DNA of 64,000 nt from Candidatus Dormiibacterota bacterium (GTDB taxonomy: Bacteria > Chloroflexota > Dormibacteria > Aeolococcales > Aeolococcaceae). The position numbers and the translations under genes were made by a program. The notes under the pieces were generated by a model that was not told the DNA's origin, ran no database searches, and saw nothing but the letters and a program-made list of their open reading frames with translations. The stretch lies in contig PMOL01000008.1 in the NCBI GenBank assembly GCA_003162415.1, forward strand, positions 248,001 through 312,000, written 5' to 3'. Positions 26,586 to 35,088 of the stretch are shown in pieces (position 1 is the stretch's first letter; each line of letters begins with the position of its first letter).

Positions 26586-27041
26586 ATGCTCGGTCGAACC
26601 TACGAGGCGGAGGTCTGTTCCGCCGCCCGAACGCTCGAACTGGTGGGAGAGCGCTGGAGCCTGCTGATCCTGCGCGACGCCCTGTATCGCGGCACCACCC
26701 ACTTTGCCGACTTCCAGCGTGATCTCGGTCTGGCCTCGAACATCCTGGCCAAGCGCCTCGACGGCTTCGTTGCTGCCGGCCTGATGGAACAACGGCAGTA
26801 CTCGGAGCGGCCCGAGCACCACGAGTACCTGCTCACAGACAAGGCCCGCGAGCTGCAGGCTGTGATCATCGCGCTGACGGCTTGGGGTGACCGGTGGGCG
26901 GCCCCGAACGGTCCACCGATTCTCTATGAGCACGCCGGCTGCGGAGGCGCAATCCATCCGCACCTTGGCTGCTCGACCTGTGCCGATGTGGGAGCGGACG
27001 CAGCGGTCGTCGCGCGGCGCGGCCCCGGAATGCCCAGCTGA
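26586..27041 (+). CDS. HxlR-family transcriptional regulator
   Basis: Winged-helix regulator of 151 residues. The segment CSAARTLELVGERWSLLILRDALYRGTTHFADFQRDLGLASNILAKRLDGFVAAGL is the HxlR DNA-binding core, with the conserved Cys at residue 11 that often senses oxidants or aldehydes. A further CxxH-like cluster (EHAGCGG, HLGCSTCADVG) near the C terminus could form a zinc or redox site. Divergent from the SRPBCC gene; the short region between has ATGCAAGCAT, a small palindrome. Confidence 0.9.
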   Translation: MLGRTYEAEVCSAARTLELVGERWSLLILRDALYRGTTHFADFQRDLGLASNILAKRLDGFVAAGLMEQRQYSERPEHHEYLLTDKARELQAVIIALTAWGDRWAAPNGPPILYEHAGCGGAIHPHLGCSTCADVGADAAVVARRGPGMPS

Positions 27042-27203
27042 TCAAGGGTTGTTTCGCCGGCGCGTAGGGTTTTCCCGGTTTCAGCGCGAGCCGCCGCGAC
27101 CTAGCTTGTCGGCGTGCAGGATCCGCATGCGACCCAATCCCTGGCTGAGCGCCTTCAGTCGACCTTAAGACAACCCGAAGGGCACCGCCCTAGCCTCGCG
27201 ACC

Positions 27204-27779
27204 ATGAACACGACTACGGCTGACACAACGCGGTTCTCCCTCATCGGCATCGCCATGCTCGCGGGGCTGGGTCTGGCGCTCACCGCATGCAGCGCGAGCA
27301 CGACCACGACACCGCCCCCGACGACGAGCGGGACGAGCAACGGTGGCAACGGCACCCCCGGAAGCGGCGGCGGGCAGACGGCCAACCTGACATTCCAGGT
27401 GAATTTCACAGGCGCCGACACCGTCCAGGGCTCGTTCACCAGCGATGAATGGCAGATCTATACGTGCTCGGATTTCGCAAAGAGCGCGTTCGCCTGGAAC
27501 CTCGGTACCGGACCCCAGGAGGGGGTGCCCACCACCGTGGGCGGCAAGCTCGTCAACTTCCTACTCAGCGTGCCGACCGGCATGTTTCATGGCGCCGGCA
27601 CTTATTCGGATGTGATGCCCGCAGGCGTCACCACCGAAGGCGACGACTTCTCCGGCACTGGTTCGAACATGACCATCAACAGCGATGGATCCGGCAACGC
27701 GTCCTTCACCAGTCTGCCCGGATCGGGCACGGTTTCAGGGCAGACGGAGTCGGGGACGGTGACCTGGACCTGTGGATGA
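27204..27779 (+). CDS. Secreted lipoprotein of unknown function
   Basis: Lipoprotein of 191 residues. The signal sequence is hydrophobic around residues 12-28 and ends at lipobox LTAC. A Thr/Ser/Gly-rich linker (about 30-60) follows, then a compact beta-type domain with two Cys (TCSDF, WTCG) that may form a disulfide. The ATG at 27204 starts the signal peptide; the ORF could begin earlier but without protein character. The next gene starts inside its last codons (overlap of 8 bases), so they form an operon. No known family recognised. Confidence 0.75.
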   Translation: MNTTTADTTRFSLIGIAMLAGLGLALTACSASTTTTPPPTTSGTSNGGNGTPGSGGGQTANLTFQVNFTGADTVQGSFTSDEWQIYTCSDFAKSAFAWNLGTGPQEGVPTTVGGKLVNFLLSVPTGMFHGAGTYSDVMPAGVTTEGDDFSGTGSNMTINSDGSGNASFTSLPGSGTVSGQTESGTVTWTCG

Positions 27780-28665
27780 GGTGTCCGGCCAGCCACCTCC
27801 TCCTCCTCCACCAATGGCTGCGCGAGGTCGTCCGAGCCGCCAGCAGGTAGCGGCTGCTCTCGGGGCCATCGCCGTCCTGATTGTTGGCGGCGTCGTCACG
27901 TTCGCCCTCGTCAACCGTCACGCCCCCAACCCGTCGCGGCAGCCGCAGGCGCGGCAGGCCGCCAGCAACGGCGGCATCACCACGGAAGACCAGTTGGTCG
28001 CTGCCATACAGACGCGCGGGCTCACGCCGAAACGTGCCGAGCAGCTCTTCGTGCTCGACATCGGATCGCTGCCCGGCGTGTCCGTCAACGGCATCAAGGC
28101 CGACGGATGGTTCGACGGAACCGACGTGCTGCTCGACCTCCAGCAGGTTTGGGGGTCGCTCCCGAAGGCCGTCCATGTCGCGGCGACCAGGCTGACCACG
28201 TCAGCGAACACCGTGCGTGGCCCGGCACTCCCGCCCGCAACCGCCTCCGCCCGCTACGTCCTCACCGCCTATACGGACGCGGAGTACCTGTCTCTGGCGC
28301 AGACCGCCAATGCCGAGGAGAGCGCCAGGCTCGGTGTTCCACCAATCAGCGGCTTCGTCATCGACGTCTCAACTGCCATTACCGCGGATTACGCGGTGAC
28401 GACCTCGTATGATTTGCAATACGTCCCTGAGGTGAAGTGGATTCCGTGGCCCGACGGGTGCCACATCACGGTGTCGGAGCTGAAGATGCAGGGCCTTGCC
28501 GACGAGGACGTCGCTGCAATCATTTCTCATGAGGTGCTCCACTGCTTTCAGCAGCGGACGGCGGGCTCGAATCAAGCCGCGGGCAGCGTGCACGCCTGGG
28601 TCAGCGAGGGCGAAGCGACCTGGGTCATGGAGCAACTTCACCCCACCAAACCGAAGCGAGGGTGA
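27772..28665 (+). CDS. Membrane-anchored HExxH metallopeptidase-like protein, C-terminally short
   Basis: Protein of 297 residues with a Pro-rich start, one transmembrane helix (about 26-46, VAAALGAIAVLIVGGVVTFAL) and an extracellular part. The motif ISHEVLHCFQ (HExxH) plus WVSEGEATWV about 30 residues later is the gluzincin zinc-peptidase pattern, with Glu as third ligand. The chain ends only 14 residues after that Glu (TKPKRG stop), which is very short for the fold. A -1 shift at the stop would add about 35 more residues (to a TAG at 28780), so a frameshift is possible. GTG start at 27772, overlapping the lipoprotein gene. Confidence 0.75.
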   Translation: MDEVSGQPPPPPPPMAARGRPSRQQVAAALGAIAVLIVGGVVTFALVNRHAPNPSRQPQARQAASNGGITTEDQLVAAIQTRGLTPKRAEQLFVLDIGSLPGVSVNGIKADGWFDGTDVLLDLQQVWGSLPKAVHVAATRLTTSANTVRGPALPPATASARYVLTAYTDAEYLSLAQTANAEESARLGVPPISGFVIDVSTAITADYAVTTSYDLQYVPEVKWIPWPDGCHITVSELKMQGLADEDVAAIISHEVLHCFQQRTAGSNQAAGSVHAWVSEGEATWVMEQLHPTKPKRG

Positions 28666-28922
28666 CGAGCGACCCCGGTGGGTTGGGCGACGGGACGATC
28701 ATCCACGTCCCGGCGGTCGCGAGTGCAACTGTCATCTGGGCCCCAAGCGCGGCAGCGGCGATGGCTCCCCAAATCCCGTAGCTACGAAATCGCAGCGGAC
28801 GTCCTGGATTCAGAGCTCTCCCCTTCTCGCTCGCCCACTGATCCCAGCAGGGAGCCGGCGAACCAAGCCACCATATCCGGTTGCAGTAGTTGGCGTTGAG
28901 GACCCGTTTCTGAGGACCATGA

Positions 28923-29588
28923 ATGGCGAGCGTTACCATCTCGGCGTCATACGGAGCTCGCGGCGAGCAAATCGCCAAGGCGGTGGCTGCGCGATTGGGC
29001 CTGACGTTCCTGGATCGAGCGATCCCGCTTGAAGTGGCTCGCCAGCTGCAACTTTCGCAAGAGTCCGCGGAGAGCATCGACGAACGCGCTCCGACTCGCG
29101 GCGAGCGGTTTGTCACCGCACTGGCCGCCGCTGGTTCCGTGTCGACTGCCCCGGGGGTGTCCCAGCTGCCGATTCAGGATCCTGACGTGTTCCGTGCAGC
29201 CACTGAGGGCATTCTCACGAGCGTCGCCGACACCACCGGCGCCGTCATCCTTGGCCGCGCAGCCATGGTCGTCCTCGGTGGCCGTGACGACGTGCTCTGC
29301 GTGCGTCTCGACGGGCCAGTCGATGCCCGAGTCGCTCAAGCAGTCGCAGACGGTGCCGACGCGGCCACCGCCCGCGATGCGCAACGGGACGTCGACGGCG
29401 CGCGGAATCAGTACGCGAATTTCTTTTATCGACAGCGACAGGACGATCCTCGCCTCTATCACCTGATCATCGACAGCACCGCGCTCCCAGTCGAGTCATG
29501 CGTCGATCTCATTGTCAGGGCTGCTGAAGCGCTGATCGGGAGTCGAGCCGCATCGACGACGCCGCCCGCGGTATGGGACGACCGGTAG
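28923..29588 (+). CDS. Cytidylate-kinase-like family protein
   Basis: Soluble protein of 221 residues resembling the Cytidylate_kin2 family, P-loop kinases related to CMP kinase. It begins MASVTISASYGARGEQIAKAVAARLGLTFLDRAIPLEVA, where the phosphate-binding loop is degraded relative to a Walker A (SYGARGEQIA). The middle has IQDPDVFRAATEGILTSVADTTGAVILGRAAMVVLGGRDDVLCVRLDGP, and the end has DDPRLYHLIIDSTALPVE. The nucleotide substrate is unproven and some relatives may not be kinases. ATG at 28923. The 257 bases before it (28666-28922) hold no gene I trust, though a reverse-strand stretch with a hydrophobic helix exists at about 28630-28900. Confidence 0.85.
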   Translation: MASVTISASYGARGEQIAKAVAARLGLTFLDRAIPLEVARQLQLSQESAESIDERAPTRGERFVTALAAAGSVSTAPGVSQLPIQDPDVFRAATEGILTSVADTTGAVILGRAAMVVLGGRDDVLCVRLDGPVDARVAQAVADGADAATARDAQRDVDGARNQYANFFYRQRQDDPRLYHLIIDSTALPVESCVDLIVRAAEALIGSRAASTTPPAVWDDR

Positions 29589-29601
29589 CTCCTTTAAGGG
29601 A

Positions 29602-29835
29602 TCACACGGCGACGATGACCGGTTTTGGCGCGTCCATGCCGCGATGAGACTGCAGGTAGTCTTCCAGCGCTTCCGCGGTCAGCGGCTTGGCGAAATGAAA
29701 CCCCTGCGCTAAACGGCAGTGCAGACGCAGCAATTCAGTCACCTGCCCGGGATGCTCGATCCCCTCGGCGACGATGTCGAGGTTCAGCGTCCGTCCCAAC
29801 TGGATGATCGCACGCGCCAGGTTGGCTTTCTCGGA
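29602..29835 (-). pseudogene. C-terminal EAL domain remnant
   Basis: About 78 residues that match the last part of an EAL c-di-GMP phosphodiesterase domain: KANLARAIIQLGRTLNLD, then IVAEGIEHPGQV, then LAQGFHFAKPL and a short tail. EAL and DDFG motifs, which lie further upstream in the family, are absent. The open frame continues upstream to 29934, but that sequence is unrelated. It is a broken gene and cannot be an active phosphodiesterase. Confidence 0.75.
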
Positions 29836-29998
29836 ACCGCACGCGATGTCGTCGTAAACAAACCTCAAACACAACCGCACAGGCGACCAAGCGCCACGCA
29901 AGTTCGCGCCGCCCGTGAAGGCGAAGGCCCGCAACTCCCGCTCTTGACTGACGCCTCCCCATCAGTGACAGGCACGGTGTCATGTGCGTAGAGTCCGA

Positions 29999-30028
29999 AG
30001 CCCCATCGCGGGGGCTCTGGCTTTCTCA
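29999..30028 (+). terminator. Hairpin in the leader of the glucodextranase gene
   Basis: AGCCCC (29999-30004), loop ATCGCG, and GGGGCT (30011-30016) form a 6-base-pair stem followed by CTGGCTTTCTC. It ends 46 bases before the glucodextranase start and could be a terminator for upstream transcripts or an attenuator. The U run is weak. Confidence 0.45.
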
Positions 30029-30062
30029 TGGCCCTTTTACCCAGCACGACGGAGGGTCGGTT

Positions 30063-33000
30063 ATGGCTCACAGACGCGGTCTGCCCACCCTGGCTGCGGG
30101 CGCCGTGATCGTGGCCGGGTTGGCTGTCGCCAGCCCGGCCACGACGACCGTCGCGGCGATTGCAACAGCGCCCGGTGCGCCCGGCGCGCCGTCGTATTTC
30201 GACCTGGCCAGGAAGGATTGCGTGGGCACGTCGGCGACCCAGGGATCCAAGGTCTGGTACACGGTCGCCGACGGCGTGCTTTCCGATGTCTACGAGCCGA
30301 CGATCGACAACACGAACGTGAGCACGTTGCAGTACATCGTGACCGACGGCTCCACCTTCACCGACTTGCAGACCCGCGACATGACCTACACGGTCGCTGC
30401 TGATCCGACCGGCATGGCATGCACCGTGACGTCCACCGATGCTGTGCACGGGTTCCAGCTGGTCACGACGTACGTCACCGACCCAGCGCACGACACCGTG
30501 CTGATGCATACCGCGTTTCGGGATTCGCCCGGCTCGACCACCAACCTGGCCGGCCTGCACCTGTACGCGTGGCTGGACGCGCACGCCAACGGCAATGGCG
30601 GCGGCGGAACCGACAACGCCGGCGCCAACTCCGGCGTTGTGGACTCGACGACCGGATCGCCGGTCCCGGTGATCTTCAGCACCAACACCGTCACGAGCGC
30701 GACAAACCGCGACTACGCGGTGCCGACCTACATGACCCTCGCGGCGAGCGCGAGCGCGAAGTCAGCCAGCGTCGGGTATGCCGGCAGCGCCAGCGACGGC
30801 CTCATCCAACTGGACGCGTCGCGTGTCCTCACCCCGTACAGCTCCGCGCCGGACGGCCACATCGTGGCAACCGAGGACGTGACCCCGAGCCATGGCAAAT
30901 CAGTCACGCTCGCGCTGGGTTTCGGTCGGACTGAGGCGGCGTCGCTCGCGAGCGCCGGAGGTTCGCTGAGCCACTCATTCGGCAAGATCGCAGCCAGTTT
31001 CCAGCACGGCTGGATCGTCTACGACAACACGCTGCGTCGACCGGCCGCTAGCTTCCCATCGCTGACGGCCGGGCAGGCGGCAAGCCTGCGCAGCCACTAC
31101 TACCTGTCCGCCAACGTTCTCAAGGCGAGCGAGGACAAGACCTACCCCGGCGCCATCGTTGCCTCCCTGGCCAGTCCGTGGGGCCAGTCGGTGCCGGCCG
31201 GGCTGAACTCCGGCAGCGAGCCGGCGTATTTCGGTTCCTACCGGGAGGTGTTCTCCCGCGATCTCTATGAGGCCTTCACCGGGTTGTTGGCCGACGGGGA
31301 TATGGCCACGGCCAGAGCGGCAACTCTCTTCCTGTTCGACCAGCAGCAACTCCCGAACGGGGCGATGCCGCGGAACTCGCTGCTGAATGGCAAGTCCGCT
31401 CCGGACACCGGCGGGAACCAGCTTGACGAGACCGCCTTCCCGATCCTGATGGCGTACCGCGTCGGCCTCGGCGGCAACACCACGCTGTGGCGGCAGCACA
31501 TCCGTCCGGCCGCGGACTACCTGGTCGCCACGGGACCCTCGTCCGGCGTCGAGCGCTGGGAGGAGCAGACCGGGTACTCGCCATCCACCATCGCCGCCGA
31601 GATCGCCGGGCTGACCGCCGCCTCGGCCATCGCCGCGAGCCACGGTGACACGGCCCGAGCGCAGCTGTACCAGGCAACCGCCGACGACTTCCAGCGCAAC
31701 GTCGAGTCCTGGACCGTGACGACCACCGGCCCCGACGCTCCGAGTTACTTCATCCGGCTGTCCAAGACCGGTGATCCGAATGCAGCGACCAGTTACAGCC
31801 TCGGCAACGGCGGTCCAACCGTGGACCAGCGCACCGTCCTCGACGGCGGCTTCCAGGAGCTGGTCCGGCTCGGCGAGCTTCCCATCACCGACGCCGACGT
31901 GCAGGCGTCGCTGGCTGTGCTCGACAAAGACCTTTCGGTCTCGACGCCGAGCGGCACCGGCTACTACCGCTACGGCAACTCTGCCGCGAGCGGCAGCGCG
32001 GACGGGTACGGCGACTGCTATCAGCCGAGCCAGGGCATATGCACAACTCCTGGAGCACCCTGGCCGCCGACCAATAGCGGCACCGGGCACCTGTGGCCCA
32101 ACCTCTCCGGCGAGCGCGCCGAATCCGACCTCGCTGCGGGGAATACCAGTGGCGCGGAATCCCTGCTCCAGGCGATGATCAACTTCTCATCCGGGGTGGG
32201 GCTGGTGCCCGAGCAGGCCTGGGAAGACCCGAACCTGGCGGCCGCGCCGTACGGCAGCGACCCGGCGACGGCATCCATCGGATTCACCGACGGCAAGGCG
32301 GCCGGGTCGGCATCGCCACTGACCTGGGCTCAGGCGCAGGAGTTGCGACTCATTCTCTCCGTGGGAACCGGAAGCAACGTGGACACCCCCGGTGTGACCA
32401 CGGCGCGATACGTCACCAGTGGGCCGCCTTCCTCGCTGCCGCTGACCATCACGGCCCCGACCCCGGGGAGCACGCTGGCCACCACCTCCACCACGGTGAC
32501 CGGGACAACCTCGCCAGGAGCAGCGGTGGCGATCGAGTCAGTCGACACGACGACCGGTGCGCCGGCCGCGGTGGCCAGAACGATGGCGGCGACCGACGGG
32601 TCCTTTTCAGCCAGCGTGCCCATCAGCTTCGGCAGCAACACCCTCACCGTGGCGGCCACCGGGAGCGGCGGACGGAGTACCGGCTACGGCCAGGTAACCG
32701 TGACCAACGAGGGTGGCGGCGTCTCCGTCCTCGATGTGACCGACCCCACCGGTGACGACAACGGACCCGGCACGTATCAGTACCCAACTGCCTCCGACTT
32801 CCACGCCGGGGCGTTCGACATCACCAGGTATCAGGTGCTGAGCGATGGCACCTTCGCCTATCTGCGCACCACCCTGCGCAACCTGGACCCAACGTTCGGC
32901 GCGAGCGCCGGTGCGCAATTGCTCGACGTCTACGTGCACGTGCCGGGCGCCTCAACCACCTCCACGCAGGCCGCGTTCGCCTCCCGCAACTATGCGATCG

Positions 33001-33419
33001 GCCCGGCCGGCGCGTGGAGCCAGCGCGTTGAGGTGCAGGGGTTCGCGGCGCCTGTCTGGGTGGATGCCGCGGGGAGCACCGTGGGCACCGCGTCCGTACT
33101 CGCCGTGCAGTCCGACGGTACGATCACGATCGCCCTGCCCGAGGCCCAGTTCGGCCTGCCGGCGTCCGGCTGGGGCTTCAGCGTGGTCCTGACCGGGCAG
33201 GACGGGTTCAGCCCGGACCTGGCTCGCGCATTTGCGACAACGCCGCAGGCGTACGCCTTCGGCGTGTGCGCGTCCGGCGGAACGGCTCCGATCTGCTCAG
33301 TCGACCCGAGCACGGTGCCGAAAGCGATGGACGTCATCACCCCGGCGGGGGTCTCACAGGCGATCGAGCTCAACCCCACCCTGGGTCCCGTGGTCATCCA
33401 GCCGGTGACCATCCCGTGA
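30063..33419 (+). CDS. Secreted glucodextranase-like GH15 enzyme
   Basis: Large extracellular glycoside hydrolase of 1,118 residues that probably releases glucose from alpha-1,6-glucans such as dextran, or from related alpha-glucans. A signal peptide covers residues 1-36. Next comes a beta-type glucodextranase N domain (about 40-290), then a GH15 (alpha/alpha)6 barrel (about 300-760) with EVFSRDLYEAF, LDETAFPILMAYRVG, EEQTGYSPSTIAAEIAGL and VPEQAWEDP, the last two holding probable acid and base Glu. After the barrel lie an Ig-like domain (TAPTPGSTLATTSTTVTG) and a C-terminal glucodextranase C/DOMON-like domain (VLDVTDPTGDDNGPGTYQYP). Start ATG 30063 has GGAGGG eight bases upstream. No wall anchor is visible. 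Confidence 0.92.
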   Translation: MAHRRGLPTLAAGAVIVAGLAVASPATTTVAAIATAPGAPGAPSYFDLARKDCVGTSATQGSKVWYTVADGVLSDVYEPTIDNTNVSTLQYIVTDGSTFTDLQTRDMTYTVAADPTGMACTVTSTDAVHGFQLVTTYVTDPAHDTVLMHTAFRDSPGSTTNLAGLHLYAWLDAHANGNGGGGTDNAGANSGVVDSTTGSPVPVIFSTNTVTSATNRDYAVPTYMTLAASASAKSASVGYAGSASDGLIQLDASRVLTPYSSAPDGHIVATEDVTPSHGKSVTLALGFGRTEAASLASAGGSLSHSFGKIAASFQHGWIVYDNTLRRPAASFPSLTAGQAASLRSHYYLSANVLKASEDKTYPGAIVASLASPWGQSVPAGLNSGSEPAYFGSYREVFSRDLYEAFTGLLADGDMATARAATLFLFDQQQLPNGAMPRNSLLNGKSAPDTGGNQLDETAFPILMAYRVGLGGNTTLWRQHIRPAADYLVATGPSSGVERWEEQTGYSPSTIAAEIAGLTAASAIAASHGDTARAQLYQATADDFQRNVESWTVTTTGPDAPSYFIRLSKTGDPNAATSYSLGNGGPTVDQRTVLDGGFQELVRLGELPITDADVQASLAVLDKDLSVSTPSGTGYYRYGNSAASGSADGYGDCYQPSQGICTTPGAPWPPTNSGTGHLWPNLSGERAESDLAAGNTSGAESLLQAMINFSSGVGLVPEQAWEDPNLAAAPYGSDPATASIGFTDGKAAGSASPLTWAQAQELRLILSVGTGSNVDTPGVTTARYVTSGPPSSLPLTITAPTPGSTLATTSTTVTGTTSPGAAVAIESVDTTTGAPAAVARTMAATDGSFSASVPISFGSNTLTVAATGSGGRSTGYGQVTVTNEGGGVSVLDVTDPTGDDNGPGTYQYPTASDFHAGAFDITRYQVLSDGTFAYLRTTLRNLDPTFGASAGAQLLDVYVHVPGASTTSTQAAFASRNYAIGPAGAWSQRVEVQGFAAPVWVDAAGSTVGTASVLAVQSDGTITIALPEAQFGLPASGWGFSVVLTGQDGFSPDLARAFATTPQAYAFGVCASGGTAPICSVDPSTVPKAMDVITPAGVSQAIELNPTLGPVVIQPVTIP

Positions 33420-33475
33420 CCGGACCCTCGCCACACCCGTAGGGTCAGGGCCGAACTGAGGTACAGACTCCCGGC

Positions 33476-34048
33476 ATGGAGTTTTTCTGCTACCACCGCG
33501 ATCGGCGCGGCTCAGTAGCTCTGCGCAACGAGCTGCTGGAAGAGCACTGGTCCTACATGGACCGGTATGCGCCCGAGATGATCGCCCGCGGGCCGACAGT
33601 CGCCAGCGATGGCCAAACGCCCACCGGCAGCGTGCACATCGTCGACCTGCCAGATCCCACAGCAGCCCGTGCGTTCGCCTTCGATGAGCCCAACTACCAG
33701 GCCGGGGTGTATCGCGACGTGCTGCTGCGCAGGTGGCGCAACACGCTCGGGCGCACCATGTGGGACTTTTCCGGTGATCGAGCCGGTGGCGACCAGTACC
33801 TTGTGCTCGGCCTCGGCACGGATCAGTCCATCGACCTCGACGTGCCGAGCAATCAGGACGAGCTGATCGCATTCGGACCGCTGCTGTCCGACAACGGCAT
33901 CACGTGGCTGGGTACGGCGGTGTTGATTCAGGCAACGGACCCGGACACGGCTCGCGCCATCCTGGCCCCCGACCGGTACGCCGAGATCGAGGTCCACAAC
34001 TGGCAGTTCGGCGGGCGAACTTCGGCGGTGGGGGGCAGTCGACCCTGA
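33476..34048 (+). CDS. Tandem YciI-like domain protein
   Basis: Soluble protein of 190 residues that reads as two YCII-type alpha+beta domains. The first (about 1-90) opens MEFFCYHRDRRGSVALRNELLEEHWSYMDRYAPEMIARGPTVASDG and continues GSVHIVDLPDPTAARAFAFDEPNYQAGVY. The second (about 105-180) repeats DELIAFGPLLSDNG, then TAVLIQATDPDTARAILAPDRYAEIEVHNW. Single YciI proteins are small and of unknown function, perhaps binding or cleaving small organic molecules. Starts 56 bases after the glucodextranase stop. Confidence 0.82.
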   Translation: MEFFCYHRDRRGSVALRNELLEEHWSYMDRYAPEMIARGPTVASDGQTPTGSVHIVDLPDPTAARAFAFDEPNYQAGVYRDVLLRRWRNTLGRTMWDFSGDRAGGDQYLVLGLGTDQSIDLDVPSNQDELIAFGPLLSDNGITWLGTAVLIQATDPDTARAILAPDRYAEIEVHNWQFGGRTSAVGGSRP

Positions 34049-34058
34049 TCCGCACCGA

Positions 34059-34583
34059 TTAGGGCGCGTCAATGATCGGAAGGAACTCGCGCCACGGGCC
34101 GATCGCCTGCGAGTACTGCTTGGCCATCGTCTTGACGATCTGACCGAGGTGATTCAGATCGTGCACCACCCAGGTGGCGAGAAGCTGGCTGATCGTCACC
34201 TCTCCGAAGCCTGGATGAACACCCCGACGGCCGAGATCCTCGATCTCGATCAAATCCTTCAGCGTCTGGAGATTCGAGGTTCTCACCGTCGCGAATCGAT
34301 CCAACAGATCGGTCAGGCTCCAGCCCCTGAATCGCGTGAATCCGGCCTCTCGGTCCACCGGGTCGAAGACTCGTTCGGTTCCATATTTGAGAATCACGTG
34401 AGTGCGGTCAATCCAGTCGCTCTCCTCTACAAACGTGAGGTGCCCCACGACCTGATAGGGAGACCACGTGTCGGGTCCTTCGTCGCCGGTGGTCCAGCCG
34501 ACCGAAAGGCCCGACAGCATGGCCCGAAGGACGTCCGGAGTCTGACGAAGCACTTCCGTGCCGAGCTCGATCGAGAAGTCCAT
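34059..34583 (-). CDS. DinB-superfamily protein
   Basis: Four-helix-bundle protein of 174 residues of the DinB/DUF664-like group, related to bacillithiol or mycothiol transferases. The first helix carries MDFSIELGTEVLRQTPDVLRAMLSGLSVGWTTGDEG; the middle has YQVVGHLTFVEESDWIDR and the last helix ATWVVHDLNHLGQIVKTMAKQ. The three His residues (in GHLTF, VHDLNH) are typical metal ligands. The ATG at 34583 is preferred since GGAGGAG lies just before it. It follows the VOC gene by 14 bases on the same strand. Confidence 0.87.
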   Translation of the reverse strand: MDFSIELGTEVLRQTPDVLRAMLSGLSVGWTTGDEGPDTWSPYQVVGHLTFVEESDWIDRTHVILKYGTERVFDPVDREAGFTRFRGWSLTDLLDRFATVRTSNLQTLKDLIEIEDLGRRGVHPGFGEVTISQLLATWVVHDLNHLGQIVKTMAKQYSQAIGPWREFLPIIDAP

Positions 34584-34597
34584 GGCCTCCTCCGGGT

Positions 34598-35014
34598 TCA
34601 GCTTTCCTTGGGCTCGCGGAACGCTGGCGTGTAGCAGACGGCGACGAGCAGGCCCTCCGGGCTCAAGAGCCGAGCGGTGATCTGGCTCCACGGCTCGGTG
34701 CGGGCCTCGTGGATGAGCCGGTAGCCCTTGGCCGTGAGTTCGGCGGCTGCGGCCGCGACGTCATCGACTTCGAACTCGATACTGGCCTGCGGGACCGCGA
34801 TGTCATCGGGCCAGTCTGTGGTCCCGAAACAAGCGCTCGCCGCTTCGGAAAGAGGCCACAACCCGAAGTGCTTCGTGCCTTCCAGCTTGTGGGTGAAGAC
34901 GTAGTCGCCTTCCTCGCCTTCAAGCGACAGGCCCAGGGCATCCTGGTAGAACATGCGAGCTGCGTCGGCATCTCGCACGATCGGGGCGATGCTCGCAACG
35001 AATTTGACATCCAC
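34598..35014 (-). CDS. VOC/glyoxalase-type protein
   Basis: Vicinal-oxygen-chelate fold protein of about 138 residues, with two beta-alpha-beta-beta-beta modules: FVASIAPIVRDADAARMFYQDALGLSLEGEEG, then IEFEVDDVAAAAAELTAKGYRLIHEART and a closing LLSPEGLLVAVCYTP. Activity is not predictable. A GTG at 35014 is chosen because GGAGGTGA lies nine bases upstream; an ATG eight codons earlier would put that ribosome binding site inside the gene. Operon with the DinB gene. Confidence 0.85.
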   Translation of the reverse strand: MDVKFVASIAPIVRDADAARMFYQDALGLSLEGEEGDYVFTHKLEGTKHFGLWPLSEAASACFGTTDWPDDIAVPQASIEFEVDDVAAAAAELTAKGYRLIHEARTEPWSQITARLLSPEGLLVAVCYTPAFREPKES

Positions 35015-35088
35015 TGTGCTTTCACCTCCGTGAGCCAATGCGCTCTACCAATGTACTCACGACGATCGGTTGGAAGTTCGCTCCTCGG

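Noticed and set aside
30000..30030. Possible riboswitch (c-di-GMP, cobalamin or glycine type) in the glucodextranase leader
   Set aside because: Only the terminal hairpin can be seen; none of the conserved aptamer motifs of these classes is present.
35015..35062. tRNA-like string GGTAGAGCGC on the reverse strand
   Set aside because: It looks like a D arm, but no acceptor, anticodon or T arm pairs around it.
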